Positions 1 through 7,973 are shown, numbered from the stretch's first letter. The stretch: DNA of 17,219 nucleotides from Flavobacterium sp. UBA6195 (GCF_002422095.1 NZ_DITB01000049.1:1-17219); one strand, 5' to 3'. Numbers and translations are program-made. Notes: generated from the sequence alone by a model not told the origin.

Positions 1-241
1 CTTCTTTATTACTCTTAGATTTTGATTTTTTGTTGGGAATCAACAAAACAGTTTTTAACTGTAGTAAAGCGCCTTTCGATTTTGGATTTAATTCATAAAT
101 ATCAGATTCACTTACATCATACTTTTTAGCAATAGAATAAATGGATTCACCTGAAACCACTGTATGTTTAATTGTCTTTTGAGAAAAAACAACACTACTA
201 CAGAAGAATAGAAAAAAAGTTATAATTTGGAATAATTTCAT
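1..241 (-). CDS. Secreted LysM-domain protein, N-terminal part (truncated by window edge)
   Basis: Reading the minus strand from the ATG at 241 gives 80 residues before the window ends. Residues 1-20 form a Sec signal peptide (MKLFQIITFFLFFCSSVVFS, probable cleavage before Gln21). Residues about 26-70 are a LysM domain: HTVVSGESIYSIAKKYDVSE, then a Asp-Ile-Tyr-Glu-Leu-Asn-Pro turn and a hydrophobic Val-Leu-Leu-Ile-Pro end, the usual LysM pattern. LysM domains bind N-acetylglucosamine in peptidoglycan, so the product is likely periplasmic or cell-wall associated. A Lys/Ser-rich linker begins at about residue 72; any catalytic or binding domain lies outside the window. In flavobacteria such proteins often carry a periplasmic-binding-like C-terminal region, but this cannot be seen here. 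A weak -7-like TATCTTG lies about 45 bases upstream, next to the carboxylase-operon terminator. Confidence 0.85.
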   Translation of the reverse strand, partial: MKLFQIITFFLFFCSSVVFSQKTIKHTVVSGESIYSIAKKYDVSESDIYELNPKSKGALLQLKTVLLIPNKKSKSKSNKE

Positions 242-284
242 TTAGAATTAATTTAGATGGATTGTAGCTAATTTGACGGTTGCA

Positions 285-318
285 AGATAAAAAAAACTCC
301 CTTTAAAAAGGGAGTTTT
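285..318 (-). terminator. Rho-independent terminator of the acyl-CoA carboxylase operon
   Basis: An 11-base-pair perfect stem (293-303 with 308-318, AAAACTCCCTT/AAGGGAGTTTT) has a 4-base loop and is followed on the minus strand by an uninterrupted run of eight T. It lies 15 bases after the stop codon of the carboxyltransferase gene. Confidence 0.92.
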
Positions 319-332
319 AACATTATTTTAAA

Positions 333-1874
333 TTACAATGGAATGTTTCCGTGTTTGCGTTTTGGCGTATCAACTACTTTATTTTCTAACATACTAAACG
401 CTTTTATTAATTTTCTTCTGGTATCTCTTGGTAAAATTACCTCATCGATAAAACCACGTTGCGCTGCAGTATATGGATTAGCAAATAACTCCGCATATTC
501 TGCTTCTTTCTCTGCTAATTTAGCCACTGGATCAGCTGCTTCACTAATTTCTTTTTTGAAGATAATTTCCGAAGCTCCTTTTGCTCCCATTACGGCAATT
601 TCGGCACTTGGCCAAGCAAAATTCATATCAGCACCAATATGTTTTGAATTCATTACGTCATAAGCGCCACCATATGCTTTACGAGTAATCACCGTAACTC
701 TTGGCACAGTTGCTTCACTGAATGCATATAATAATTTTGCTCCGTGTGTGATGATTCCGTTCCATTCTTGGTCAGTTCCTGGTAAGAATCCTGGTACGTC
801 TTCTAATACTAATAAAGGAATATTGAAACAATCGCAAAAACGAACAAATCTTGCAGCTTTAATCGAACTATTTACATCTAAACAACCGGCTAAAACCATA
901 GGTTGGTTAGCCACAATTCCGATGCTTCTTCCGCCTAAACGAGCGAAACCTACAATAATATTTTGGGCAAAATCTTTGTGAATTTCAAAGAACGAATCTT
1001 CATCGATAATTCCGCTGATTACTTCGTGCATGTCGTAAGGTTTGTTCGCGCTATCAGGTACAAGTGTGTCTAATTTTTCTCGAACCTCATCTTGAAATTC
1101 ATAAGGTAATTTTGGAGTAGTTTCTTTATTATTTTGTGGGATATAACTCAGTAATCGTTTAATATCTTCTAAACATTCTACTCCATTTGGAGATGTAATA
1201 TGACAAACTCCTGATTTTGAGGCATGAGTAGCTGCTCCACCTAATTCTTCTGAAGTTACTTCTTCATTGGTAACGGTTTTCACAACGTTTGGTCCGGTTA
1301 CGAACATGTAACTGTTGTTTTCTACCATCATGGTAAAATCGGTCATAGCTGGAGAATAAACCGCTCCACCAGCACATGGTCCCATAATAGCTGAAATTTG
1401 TGGAATTACTCCAGAAGCTTGAACATTTCTGTAGAAAATATCCGCATAACCGCCAAGAGAACGAACACCTTCCTGAATACGCGCACCACCAGAATCATTT
1501 AATCCAATCATTGGGGCACCATTCTTAATTGCCATATCCATTACTTTACAGATTTTTTCAGCATGAGTTTCTGATAACGAACCTCCAAAAACCGTAAAAT
1601 CTTGAGCAAAAACACATACTAATCTTCCGTTGATGGTTCCGTAACCGGTTACTACTCCATCGCCATAGATAATTTCTTTTTCCATTCCAAAATCGGTAGT
1701 ACGGTGTGTTACCAACATTCCGATTTCTTCAAACGAACCTTCGTCTAATAAATATTCGACACGCTCTCTTGCTGTTAAACGCTTTTTAGCGTGAAGTGCT
1801 GCTATTCTTTTTTCGCCTCCACCTAATTTGGCTAAAGCTATTTTATCGTTTAATACTTTAATTTTATCTTCCAT
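333..1874 (-). CDS. pccB: Acyl-CoA carboxylase carboxyltransferase (beta) subunit, probably propionyl-CoA carboxylase
   Basis: Transfers the carboxyl group from carboxybiotin to an acyl-CoA; with the two genes upstream it makes a complete biotin-dependent carboxylase. The 513-residue length and two-domain crotonase fold are typical of PccB/MmdA proteins. Visible motifs: GGGEKRI near residue 19, the first oxyanion loop GPCAGGAVY at about 166-173, GFLPGTDQE at about 362-370, and RKAYGGAYDVM at about 398-408. The Asp in AYGGAYDVM is the position reported to favour propionyl-CoA over acetyl-CoA in Streptomyces PccB (Ile or Cys in acetyl-CoA enzymes). Product (S)-methylmalonyl-CoA would feed the TCA cycle. 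A longer reading from a TTG at 1907 directly abuts the accC stop, but the ATG at 1874 followed by EDKIKVLNDK matches the usual family start, so I prefer it. No membrane decarboxylase subunits lie nearby, so a Na+-pumping methylmalonyl-CoA decarboxylase is less likely. Confidence 0.9.
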   Translation of the reverse strand: MEDKIKVLNDKIALAKLGGGEKRIAALHAKKRLTARERVEYLLDEGSFEEIGMLVTHRTTDFGMEKEIIYGDGVVTGYGTINGRLVCVFAQDFTVFGGSLSETHAEKICKVMDMAIKNGAPMIGLNDSGGARIQEGVRSLGGYADIFYRNVQASGVIPQISAIMGPCAGGAVYSPAMTDFTMMVENNSYMFVTGPNVVKTVTNEEVTSEELGGAATHASKSGVCHITSPNGVECLEDIKRLLSYIPQNNKETTPKLPYEFQDEVREKLDTLVPDSANKPYDMHEVISGIIDEDSFFEIHKDFAQNIIVGFARLGGRSIGIVANQPMVLAGCLDVNSSIKAARFVRFCDCFNIPLLVLEDVPGFLPGTDQEWNGIITHGAKLLYAFSEATVPRVTVITRKAYGGAYDVMNSKHIGADMNFAWPSAEIAVMGAKGASEIIFKKEISEAADPVAKLAEKEAEYAELFANPYTAAQRGFIDEVILPRDTRRKLIKAFSMLENKVVDTPKRKHGNIPL

Positions 1875-1907
1875 TTTTTGTAATGAGTCAATTAGACAAT
1901 TTGCCAA

Positions 1908-3356
1908 TTAGTTAGGCAATCTTAACACTTTTTGATCTTCAACGTATTGTTGAAATGCAATCATAGCTGCAATTTCGGCTTCAGTATCTAATTTTGATTT
2001 GAGCTTTTCCGCATCATAATACGCTTTCACAAATCCAGTATCAAAATCACCTGAACGGAAAGCTTCGTGTTCCATAACAAATTTTCCAAAAGGTAAAGTA
2101 GTATGAACTCCTTCTACCAAATAATTATCAATCGCCTTAATCATCAATTCGATAGATTCCTCACGCGTATTTCCGTAGGTAATCAATTTTGAAAGCATTG
2201 GATCGTAATAAATTGGCACATCCATTCCTTCTTCGATTCCGTTATCCACACGAATTCCTTCTCCAACAGGTAATTGGTATTTAACTAAAGTACCAACATT
2301 AGGTAAGAAATCATTCATTGGATCTTCGGCATATACGCGAAGTTCCATAGCGTGACCTTTGATTTGTAAGTCTTCTTGTTTCATTGGTAAAGCTTCTCCA
2401 CGAGCTACACGAATTTGCAATTCCACCAAATCCAATCCAGAAATTAATTCCGAAACTGGATGTTCTACTTGCAAGCGTGTATTCATTTCTAAAAAGTAGA
2501 AATTATGATCGCCATCCATTAAAAATTCAACTGTTCCTGCTCCTAAATAATCACAAGCTTTTGCCACTTTTACAGCCGCCTCACCCATTTCTTTACGTTT
2601 TTCTGGAGTCAAAATCGCAGATGGTGCTTCTTCTACTACTTTTTGGTGACGACGTTGGATGCTACATTCTCTTTCGAAAACATAGACAATATTTCCATGA
2701 CTATCTGCCATTACTTGAATTTCGATGTGACGTGGTTTGGTTACATATTTTTCAATGAAAACCGAACCGTCTCCAAATGCATTAGTTGCTTCTGAAATTG
2801 CTCTATCCATTTGAGACACGAAATCTTCTGCTTTTTCCACAACACGCATTCCTTTTCCTCCACCACCAGCTGATGCTTTGATTAGAATTGGAAAACCAAT
2901 TTCTGTTGCAATTTTCTTTGCAGCTTCGATATCGGTGATAGCATCTTCTGTTCCTGGAACCATTGGAATATTGTAATGTTTCACAGCTTCTTTTGCTGCT
3001 AACTTACTTCCCATCATTTCAATCGCTTTTGATTTTGGTCCGATGAAAATGATGTTATTTTTTTCACAAGCTTCTGCAAAAGTTGAGTTTTCACTCAAGA
3101 ATCCGTAACCTGGATGCACGGCATCAACTCCTAATTCTTTACAAACTTCAATGATTTTATCACCACGTAAATACGATTGACTTGACGCTGCTTCTCCAAT
3201 TAAAACAGCTTCATCAGCATATTTAACGTGTAATGCATTTCTATCGGCAGACGAATAAACCGCAACCGTTTTGATTCCCATTTTTTTCGCAGTTTTCATT
3301 ACTCTGATAGCAATTTCACCTCGATTGGCAACTAATATTTTCTTAATTTCTTTCAT
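1908..3356 (-). CDS. accC: Biotin carboxylase subunit of the acyl-CoA carboxylase
   Basis: ATP-dependent carboxylation of biotin on the carrier protein, the first half-reaction. The protein (482 residues from ATG 3356) shows the full biotin carboxylase layout: N-terminal domain starting KKILVANRGEIAIRV, a central ATP-grasp domain with the glycine-rich loop KASAGGGGKGM (about 160-170), ECSIQRRHQK (about 230-239), and the active-site signature EMNTRLQVEHPVSE (about 290-303). The C-terminal domain contains HAMELRVYAEDP. A TTG at 3371 would add five residues overlapping the carrier gene; the ATG sits one base after the carrier stop (TAA-G-ATG), which indicates translational coupling, so I chose ATG. 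The residues 450-482 extension is poorly conserved. Middle gene of the three-gene operon. Confidence 0.93.
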   Translation of the reverse strand: MKEIKKILVANRGEIAIRVMKTAKKMGIKTVAVYSSADRNALHVKYADEAVLIGEAASSQSYLRGDKIIEVCKELGVDAVHPGYGFLSENSTFAEACEKNNIIFIGPKSKAIEMMGSKLAAKEAVKHYNIPMVPGTEDAITDIEAAKKIATEIGFPILIKASAGGGGKGMRVVEKAEDFVSQMDRAISEATNAFGDGSVFIEKYVTKPRHIEIQVMADSHGNIVYVFERECSIQRRHQKVVEEAPSAILTPEKRKEMGEAAVKVAKACDYLGAGTVEFLMDGDHNFYFLEMNTRLQVEHPVSELISGLDLVELQIRVARGEALPMKQEDLQIKGHAMELRVYAEDPMNDFLPNVGTLVKYQLPVGEGIRVDNGIEEGMDVPIYYDPMLSKLITYGNTREESIELMIKAIDNYLVEGVHTTLPFGKFVMEHEAFRSGDFDTGFVKAYYDAEKLKSKLDTEAEIAAMIAFQQYVEDQKVLRLPN

Positions 3357-3357
3357 C

Positions 3358-3843
3358 TTATTCGAATTCAATTAACAATTGTCCTTTGTCTACTGCGTTT
3401 CCTTTTTCAACCGCGATTGATTTGATAACTCCATCTCTTGGTGAAAGAAAACAGTTTTCCATTTTCATGGCTTCTAAAATCAATAAAGGATCGTTTTCTT
3501 TTACTTCTTGTCCAACCGAAACGTTGATTTCTAAAATCAAACCTGGCATTGGTGCTTTGATAGCATTTACCACTTTTGTTCTACCACGTTCGATTCCCAT
3601 ACTTTTGATTAATTCATCTAAAGCACCAGAAATAGCCACTTCATAAGTGTTATTGTTAATTTTTACGGTATATTTTTTTGAAATAAAATCAGCCGATACA
3701 ATTTCAGCCTTGTAGGGTTTGTTATCTTTTAGTACGTGAAACTTGGCTTCTTCAACCTTTACGGCATCTAAATTTTGAAGACTATTTTCAGTAAATTCAA
3801 ACGGAGCAGAATTGTTTACTAAAAGCTTATAAATGTTATCCAT
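3358..3843 (-). CDS. Biotin carboxyl carrier protein subunit of the acyl-CoA carboxylase
   Basis: A 161-residue biotin carrier. The C-terminal biotinyl/lipoyl domain (about 92-161) contains the classical biotinylation motif EAMKMEN with the modified lysine at 127, preceded by the APMPGLIL hammerhead strand and a Gly-Gln-Glu-Val turn. The N-terminal 90 residues resemble the linker/BT-like part seen in alpha subunits of propionyl-CoA carboxylases, here encoded as a separate gene rather than fused to biotin carboxylase. First gene of the operon; the ATG at 3843 is the only good start. A biotin ligase (BirA) encoded elsewhere would be needed. Stop codon is one base from the accC start, so the two are probably made in step. 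Confidence 0.92.
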   Translation of the reverse strand: MDNIYKLLVNNSAPFEFTENSLQNLDAVKVEEAKFHVLKDNKPYKAEIVSADFISKKYTVKINNNTYEVAISGALDELIKSMGIERGRTKVVNAIKAPMPGLILEINVSVGQEVKENDPLLILEAMKMENCFLSPRDGVIKSIAVEKGNAVDKGQLLIEFE

Positions 3844-3865
3844 ATGAGATTTTTTTTAGTGGACG

Positions 3866-3896
3866 TAAACTTACGAAAAGAAAACGTTTTCGTAAA
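3866..3896 (-). promoter_or_regulatory. Possible promoter with embedded palindromic operator, carboxylase operon leader
   Basis: On the minus strand the leader reads TTTACGAAAACGTTTTC (3896 to 3880), containing a perfect 12-base palindrome GAAAACGTTTTC (3880-3891), then a further TTTTCGTAA that pairs with the first TTACGAAAA as a 9-base inverted repeat with a 7-base gap. TTTA, 19 bases, then TAAGTTTA (3866-3873) is a near match to the flavobacterial -33/-7 promoter, which would place the palindrome between the two boxes. The element resembles those upstream of aceB (10885-10935). The symmetry is directly seen; promoter and operator roles are inferred. Confidence 0.45.
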
Positions 3897-3934
3897 CACT
3901 AAATCTTATAAAAATTGTAAAAATGCTATAGGTT

Positions 3935-6121
3935 TCACAATGATAACAAACCTAAATGTCTTAAAGTTAATACCGGTTTTGAATACCAAAACAATTCAAA
4001 ATCATCAAATTGTTGTTCAAAATTTGATTTCAATTGCGAAAAAGTTATTTTATTTTCAGTGTAAACAGAAATTTGTTCTAAAGTTTCTATCAACCATTTT
4101 CCCTCTTCGGCATTTACAGAAATATCGTAGGATTGCGTTTTGTTATGAAACGTTAATTTCATCATTTCCCAAGAATTTCCTTTTTTTGATTTGGTAAAGA
4201 TTTCGGTTTGAGGTTTTCCTCCTAGCCAAACGATTTTTGCATTTGGTTTTGTTGTGAAATTTTGTTCTTTTTCCAAACAATTACAAATAAAATCAGAAGG
4301 AATTTTTGTTTTTGGAATTTTAAAATCGAACCAATCTTGTAAATCGTAATCAAAACAGATTCCGTGCATGTAATTGAATAACGATTTTTTCAATCCATAA
4401 CTAAACTTATCATGATTGATTCCAGTTTTATCCTTGAAATTAATGTCGTTATTAGCAAACGTAATTTTATTTTGCTCAGGAATTACACCGAATTCCTCTG
4501 GAAACATTCCAACAGGTGAATGCGCTGTCATAGCAAATTGATGCCAAAAACCGCTTTGCAAAACACCTAATTCGAACAATTGACGCACCATTTCCAAACT
4601 ATCTACCGTTTCTTGAATGGTTTGTGTTGGATAACCGTACATCAAATACGCATGCACCATGATCCCTGATTCGGTAAAATTTCGGGTTACTTGTGCTACT
4701 TGCTCAACTGTTACTCCTTTTTTAATTAATTCTAAAAGTCGATCCGAAGCTACTTCTAATCCACCAGAAACAGCAGTACAACCCGATTCTTTCAATAACA
4801 AACATAAATCAGCTGTAAAACTTTTTTCAAAACGAATGTTTGTCCACCAAGTGACAACTAAATTTCGTTTGATAATTTCCAATGCCACTTCACGCATTAA
4901 TGCAGGTGGTGCCGCTTCGTCTACAAAATGAAATCCATTTTCGCCTGTTTGAGCGATTAATTCTTCCATTCGGTCTACCAGAATTTTGGCAGCGATGGGT
5001 TCGTATAATTTTATATAATCTAGAGAAATATCGCAAAACGTGCATTTTCCCCAATAACAACCATGCGCCATAGTGAGTTTATTCCATCTACCATCACTCC
5101 ACAAACTGTGCATAGGATTGGCAACTTCAATAACCGAAATATATTGATCGAGTAACAAATCGGAATAATCTGGAGTGCCTACTTCACTTTGTTTGTAATC
5201 GTGACGAGTTGAATTGTTTTTATATACGACTTGGTTGTTTTCTAAAAGGAAAGTACGCTTAAATTCAGATTCTGAAATAAGTTCAGAATGACAAATAAAA
5301 TTATGAAGCAACTCTACAGGTAATTCACCATCATCGAGTGTAATAAAATCGAAGAATTCAAAAACGCGTTGGTCTTTTAATTCGCGGAGTTCCGTATTTG
5401 GAAAACCGCCACCCATTGCAGTTTTTATATTTGAAAAATTTGCTTTTATGAATTGAGCACAACGGAAAGCGCTGTATAAATTCCCCGGAAAAGGAACAGA
5501 AAAACAGATTAATTTCGGTTGTACTTCTTCAATTCTTTCTTTCAGAATTTTGATGGTGATTTCATCAATAAACGTTAATTCATTTTGCAAATGATTGTAT
5601 AACTCATCAAACGAATTAGCACTTCTTCCTAACCTTTCTGCATAGCGACTAAATCCGAAATTTCCATCAACACATTCTACAATAAAATCGGATAAATCTT
5701 CTAAATATAAAGTGGCTAAATGTTTCGCTTTATCTTGCATTCCCATCGAACCAAAGGCAAATTCCATATCGTCTAATTGATCAAAACGAGAGGCTTCAGG
5801 TAAAAAATTTCCAGAACAAATTTGACGCGCTAACGATGAATTTTTACCTTGAAGAAAAGCAATTACAGCATCGATGGTTTTGATGTAATCGTCTTTGAGC
5901 GAATAAATTCTTTGTGTGTTGGGTGATGGATTATGGATGATGGGTGAAAAAATCTCGATTAGACCTTTCTTTGAAAACATTTCTAAAATCACTTCTATTC
6001 CTAAATCCATTTGGTAAGCCGAAATGTTTTTGGTATTCAGAAAACCTTTTAAATAAGCCGTTGCTGGATACGGCGTATTCAGTTGGGTAAAAGGTGGTGT
6101 GATTAAGAGGATGTTTTTCAA
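3935..6121 (-). CDS. B12-binding-domain type radical SAM protein of unknown function
   Basis: A 728-residue protein with a Rossmann-like cobalamin-binding-type N-terminal region (starts KNILLITPPFTQLNTPYPA; CFSVPFPGNLYSA and MGGGFPN near 207-242) and a radical SAM core from about 340 to 560. The cluster motif is GCYWGKCTFCD: Cys355, Cys360 and Cys363, i.e. CX4CX2C instead of the canonical CX3CX2C. VSGGLEVAS and MVHAYLMYGYPTQT are typical strand motifs of the radical SAM barrel. No DxHxxG cobalamin motif was seen. Substrate is unknown; no RiPP precursor or peptide-modification genes are nearby. Start: reading from TTG 6157 is possible, but a good -7 box (TACTTTTG, 6136-6143) lies inside that extension and family members begin at MK(N/D)xLLITPPF, so TTG 6121 is preferred. 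It carries a repeat-derived insertion (residues about 278-286). Divergent from bshC, 92 bases before the carboxylase operon. Confidence 0.82.
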   Translation of the reverse strand: MKNILLITPPFTQLNTPYPATAYLKGFLNTKNISAYQMDLGIEVILEMFSKKGLIEIFSPIIHNPSPNTQRIYSLKDDYIKTIDAVIAFLQGKNSSLARQICSGNFLPEASRFDQLDDMEFAFGSMGMQDKAKHLATLYLEDLSDFIVECVDGNFGFSRYAERLGRSANSFDELYNHLQNELTFIDEITIKILKERIEEVQPKLICFSVPFPGNLYSAFRCAQFIKANFSNIKTAMGGGFPNTELRELKDQRVFEFFDFITLDDGELPVELLHNFICHSELISESEFKRTFLLENNQVVYKNNSTRHDYKQSEVGTPDYSDLLLDQYISVIEVANPMHSLWSDGRWNKLTMAHGCYWGKCTFCDISLDYIKLYEPIAAKILVDRMEELIAQTGENGFHFVDEAAPPALMREVALEIIKRNLVVTWWTNIRFEKSFTADLCLLLKESGCTAVSGGLEVASDRLLELIKKGVTVEQVAQVTRNFTESGIMVHAYLMYGYPTQTIQETVDSLEMVRQLFELGVLQSGFWHQFAMTAHSPVGMFPEEFGVIPEQNKITFANNDINFKDKTGINHDKFSYGLKKSLFNYMHGICFDYDLQDWFDFKIPKTKIPSDFICNCLEKEQNFTTKPNAKIVWLGGKPQTEIFTKSKKGNSWEMMKLTFHNKTQSYDISVNAEEGKWLIETLEQISVYTENKITFSQLKSNFEQQFDDFELFWYSKPVLTLRHLGLLSL
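5264..5293 (-). repeat. Fragment of a dispersed Bacteroidota repeat inside the radical SAM gene
   Basis: The minus strand contains CATTCTGAACTTATTTCAG followed by AATCTGAA, matching a short repeat I know from many flavobacterial genomes that is often mis-translated as HSELVSES-type peptides. Here it is read in frame as CHSELISESE. It forms an inverted repeat: TTCTGAA (5270-5276) with TTCAGAA (5282-5288) around a 5-base gap. Confidence 0.6.
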
Positions 6122-6135
6122 GGATGATTTTTTTG

Positions 6136-6143
6136 CAAAAGTA
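6136..6143 (-). promoter_or_regulatory. -7 box of the radical SAM gene
   Basis: TACTTTTG on the minus strand is an exact match to the Bacteroidota -7 consensus TAnnTTTG. It is 14 bases before the TTG at 6121, implying a very short leader. No TTG is found at the usual -33 distance (GTT instead), so it is only half a consensus promoter. Confidence 0.5.
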
Positions 6144-6227
6144 AGGCTTTTTATCAAATCCTAACTCCTTGTTAAATACGAATAGAAAATGTAGAAATTT
6201 ACTATTTTAGCAAAAAAAATTACCAAA

Positions 6228-7823
6228 ATGCCTAACGACTGTATAACCTATCAAAATTCGGGATATTTTTCAAAATTAATCATAGATTATTTAGACCAAA
6301 AGGCTGAATTAAAGTCGTTGTACAATCGTTTTCCTTCAATTGAGAACTTTAAATTTCAATTCGAAGAAAAAAAGAATAATTTTCCAGTTGAAAACAGAAA
6401 AATCTTAGTAGAAGCGCTAAAAAAGCAATATAATAACTTTCAATTTTCAGAGAAAACTTCAAATAACCTTGAACTTTTAAGCCTAACAAATACCTTTACT
6501 ATCACTACTGGACATCAGTTGAATTTACTTACGGGTCCGCTATACTTTATTTATAAAATTATTTCGGTAATAAATTTAACTAAAGAATTAAAAGCGGCTT
6601 ATCCAGAACAGAATTTTGTTCCTATTTATTGGATGGCCACCGAAGATCATGATTTTGAAGAAATCAATTACTTTCTTTTCAAAGGAAAAAAAATGGAATG
6701 GAAAAAAGAAAGTAAGGGACCTGTTGGTCGATTAGATACTTCTGGGTTGGAGGAACTATTTGATTCGTTTTCCAAAGAATTAGGTTTGGGAAATAATGCA
6801 AGTTATTTGAAAGACTTATTTAAAAAATCCTATTTAGAGCATCCTAATTTAGCAGATGCAACTCGATATTTAGCTAACGAATTATTTAAAAATGAAGGTT
6901 TAGTAATTTTAGATGGAGACGACTTAGAGCTTAAAAAATTATTTATTCCATTTGCGAAAAATGAATTGTTACAACAAACTTCTTTCGATAAAGTAAGCGA
7001 AACTATTGAACAATTAAAACCTTATACTATTCAAGTAAATCCTAGAGAAATAAATCTATTTTACATTCAGGATAATTTAAGAGAACGTATAGTTTTTGAA
7101 AATGGAAATTACAAAATTAATAATACTACATTATCTTTTTCTGAAAGTGAAATTCTTACGGAACTAGAAAACAACCCTAAAAACTTTAGTCCGAATGTTA
7201 TTTTAAGACCCTTATATCAAGAGGTAATTTTGCCTAATTTGTGTTATATTGGGGGTGGTGGAGAAATAGCTTATTGGTTGGAATTAAAATCAATGTTTGA
7301 GGCCAACAACATTGCATTTCCAATATTATTAGTTAGAAACTCAGTATTGATTGCTACTGAAAAACAAGTGTCGAAATTAGATAAGTTACATGTAAATTGG
7401 AATGAAATTTTTCAATCTGAAAAAAAACTTATTGATTTAAAGACAAAAGAATATTCCCAATTTACAATTGATTTTTCTGAACAAAAGGAAGTCTTAAAAA
7501 ATCAGTTTATTGTACTTTATGAAATTGCATCTAAAACTGATAAATCTTTCTTAGGAGCGGTTGCAGCTCAAGAAACAAAACAAATCAAAGGGCTTAATAA
7601 TTTAGAAAAAAGATTACTTAAAGCAGAAAAAAGAATAGTATCTGAAAAAATCAATAGAATATTAGAAATTAAAGCTGATTTATTTCCTAAAGGAATTCTA
7701 CAAGAAAGAGTTTTAAACTTTTCAGAATTTTATAATGATATTTATTCAAACAATTCATTAATTACAAAATTAATTGAAAGTTTAAATCCACTTAATCAAA
7801 GTTTTACTATTGTTATTATTTAA
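6228..7823 (+). CDS. bshC: Bacillithiol biosynthesis cysteine-adding enzyme BshC
   Basis: Catalyses or is required for the last step of bacillithiol synthesis, joining cysteine to GlcN-malate to form the low-molecular-weight thiol used in redox balance and detoxification. The 531-residue length is typical for the family. Diagnostic motifs: TGHQLNLLTGPLYFIYKI at 94-111 and YWMATEDHDFEEIN at 134-147, in the Rossmann-like core; VILRPLYQEVILPNLCYIGG and the following GGEIAYWLELK near 325-352; and a charged helical, probably coiled-coil C-terminal part at about 400-490. ATG 6228 follows ACCAAA without a Shine-Dalgarno site, normal here. Standalone gene divergent from the radical SAM gene; bshA and bshB are not in the window. 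A weak -7-like TATTTTAG lies at 6203-6210. Confidence 0.93.
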   Translation: MPNDCITYQNSGYFSKLIIDYLDQKAELKSLYNRFPSIENFKFQFEEKKNNFPVENRKILVEALKKQYNNFQFSEKTSNNLELLSLTNTFTITTGHQLNLLTGPLYFIYKIISVINLTKELKAAYPEQNFVPIYWMATEDHDFEEINYFLFKGKKMEWKKESKGPVGRLDTSGLEELFDSFSKELGLGNNASYLKDLFKKSYLEHPNLADATRYLANELFKNEGLVILDGDDLELKKLFIPFAKNELLQQTSFDKVSETIEQLKPYTIQVNPREINLFYIQDNLRERIVFENGNYKINNTTLSFSESEILTELENNPKNFSPNVILRPLYQEVILPNLCYIGGGGEIAYWLELKSMFEANNIAFPILLVRNSVLIATEKQVSKLDKLHVNWNEIFQSEKKLIDLKTKEYSQFTIDFSEQKEVLKNQFIVLYEIASKTDKSFLGAVAAQETKQIKGLNNLEKRLLKAEKRIVSEKINRILEIKADLFPKGILQERVLNFSEFYNDIYSNNSLITKLIESLNPLNQSFTIVII

Positions 7824-7828
7824 AATAA

Positions 7829-7860
7829 TCGATAAAAAGCTATTTTATTCGATAAAAAGC
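7829..7860 (+). repeat. Two direct copies of TCGATAAAAAGC after bshC
   Basis: TCGATAAAAAGC occurs at 7829-7840 and again at 7849-7860, exactly 20 bases apart. The bases between (GCTATTTTAT) can also pair imperfectly with ATAAAAAGC of the second copy, and T-rich sequence follows, so the pair may act as a weak AT-rich terminator for bshC. No target-site duplications or coding capacity. The rest of the 7824-7973 gap is very AT-rich with only a -7 box. Confidence 0.5.
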
Positions 7861-7941
7861 AATATATTTATTTTTTTAACATAATATCAAATATATTTTA
7901 CATAAATATAACATTTTTAAATGCTTATGTTAAATTATTAC

Positions 7942-7949
7942 TATATTTG
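7942..7949 (+). promoter_or_regulatory. -7 box upstream of the SUMF1-like gene
   Basis: TATATTTG is an exact TAnnTTTG match and is followed by GCGCACC; it lies 24 bases before ATG 7974. No -33 TTG at the usual distance. Confidence 0.5.
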
Positions 7950-7973
7950 CGCACCAAAATAACAATACTACTT

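Noticed and set aside
343..981. Plus-strand open frames of 106 and 77 codons
   Set aside because: They lie wholly antisense to the carboxyltransferase gene, whose motifs are unmistakable, and their translations show no domain.
333..3843. Acetyl-CoA carboxylase for fatty acid synthesis, or Na+-pumping methylmalonyl-CoA decarboxylase
   Set aside because: The carboxyltransferase is a single PccB-type chain with AYGGAYDVM, not split AccA/AccD; a biotin carboxylase is present and no membrane decarboxylase subunit is nearby.
3844..4197. Plus-strand open frame of 117 codons in the carboxylase leader
   Set aside because: Mostly antisense to the radical SAM C terminus, starts inside the carboxylase operon leader, low-complexity translation with no recognisable signal or domain.
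5921..5947. GATGG-rich stretch in the radical SAM gene that looked like a tandem repeat
   Set aside because: Units are not exact and the translation HNPSPN stays in frame; too short to call a repeat without orthologues.
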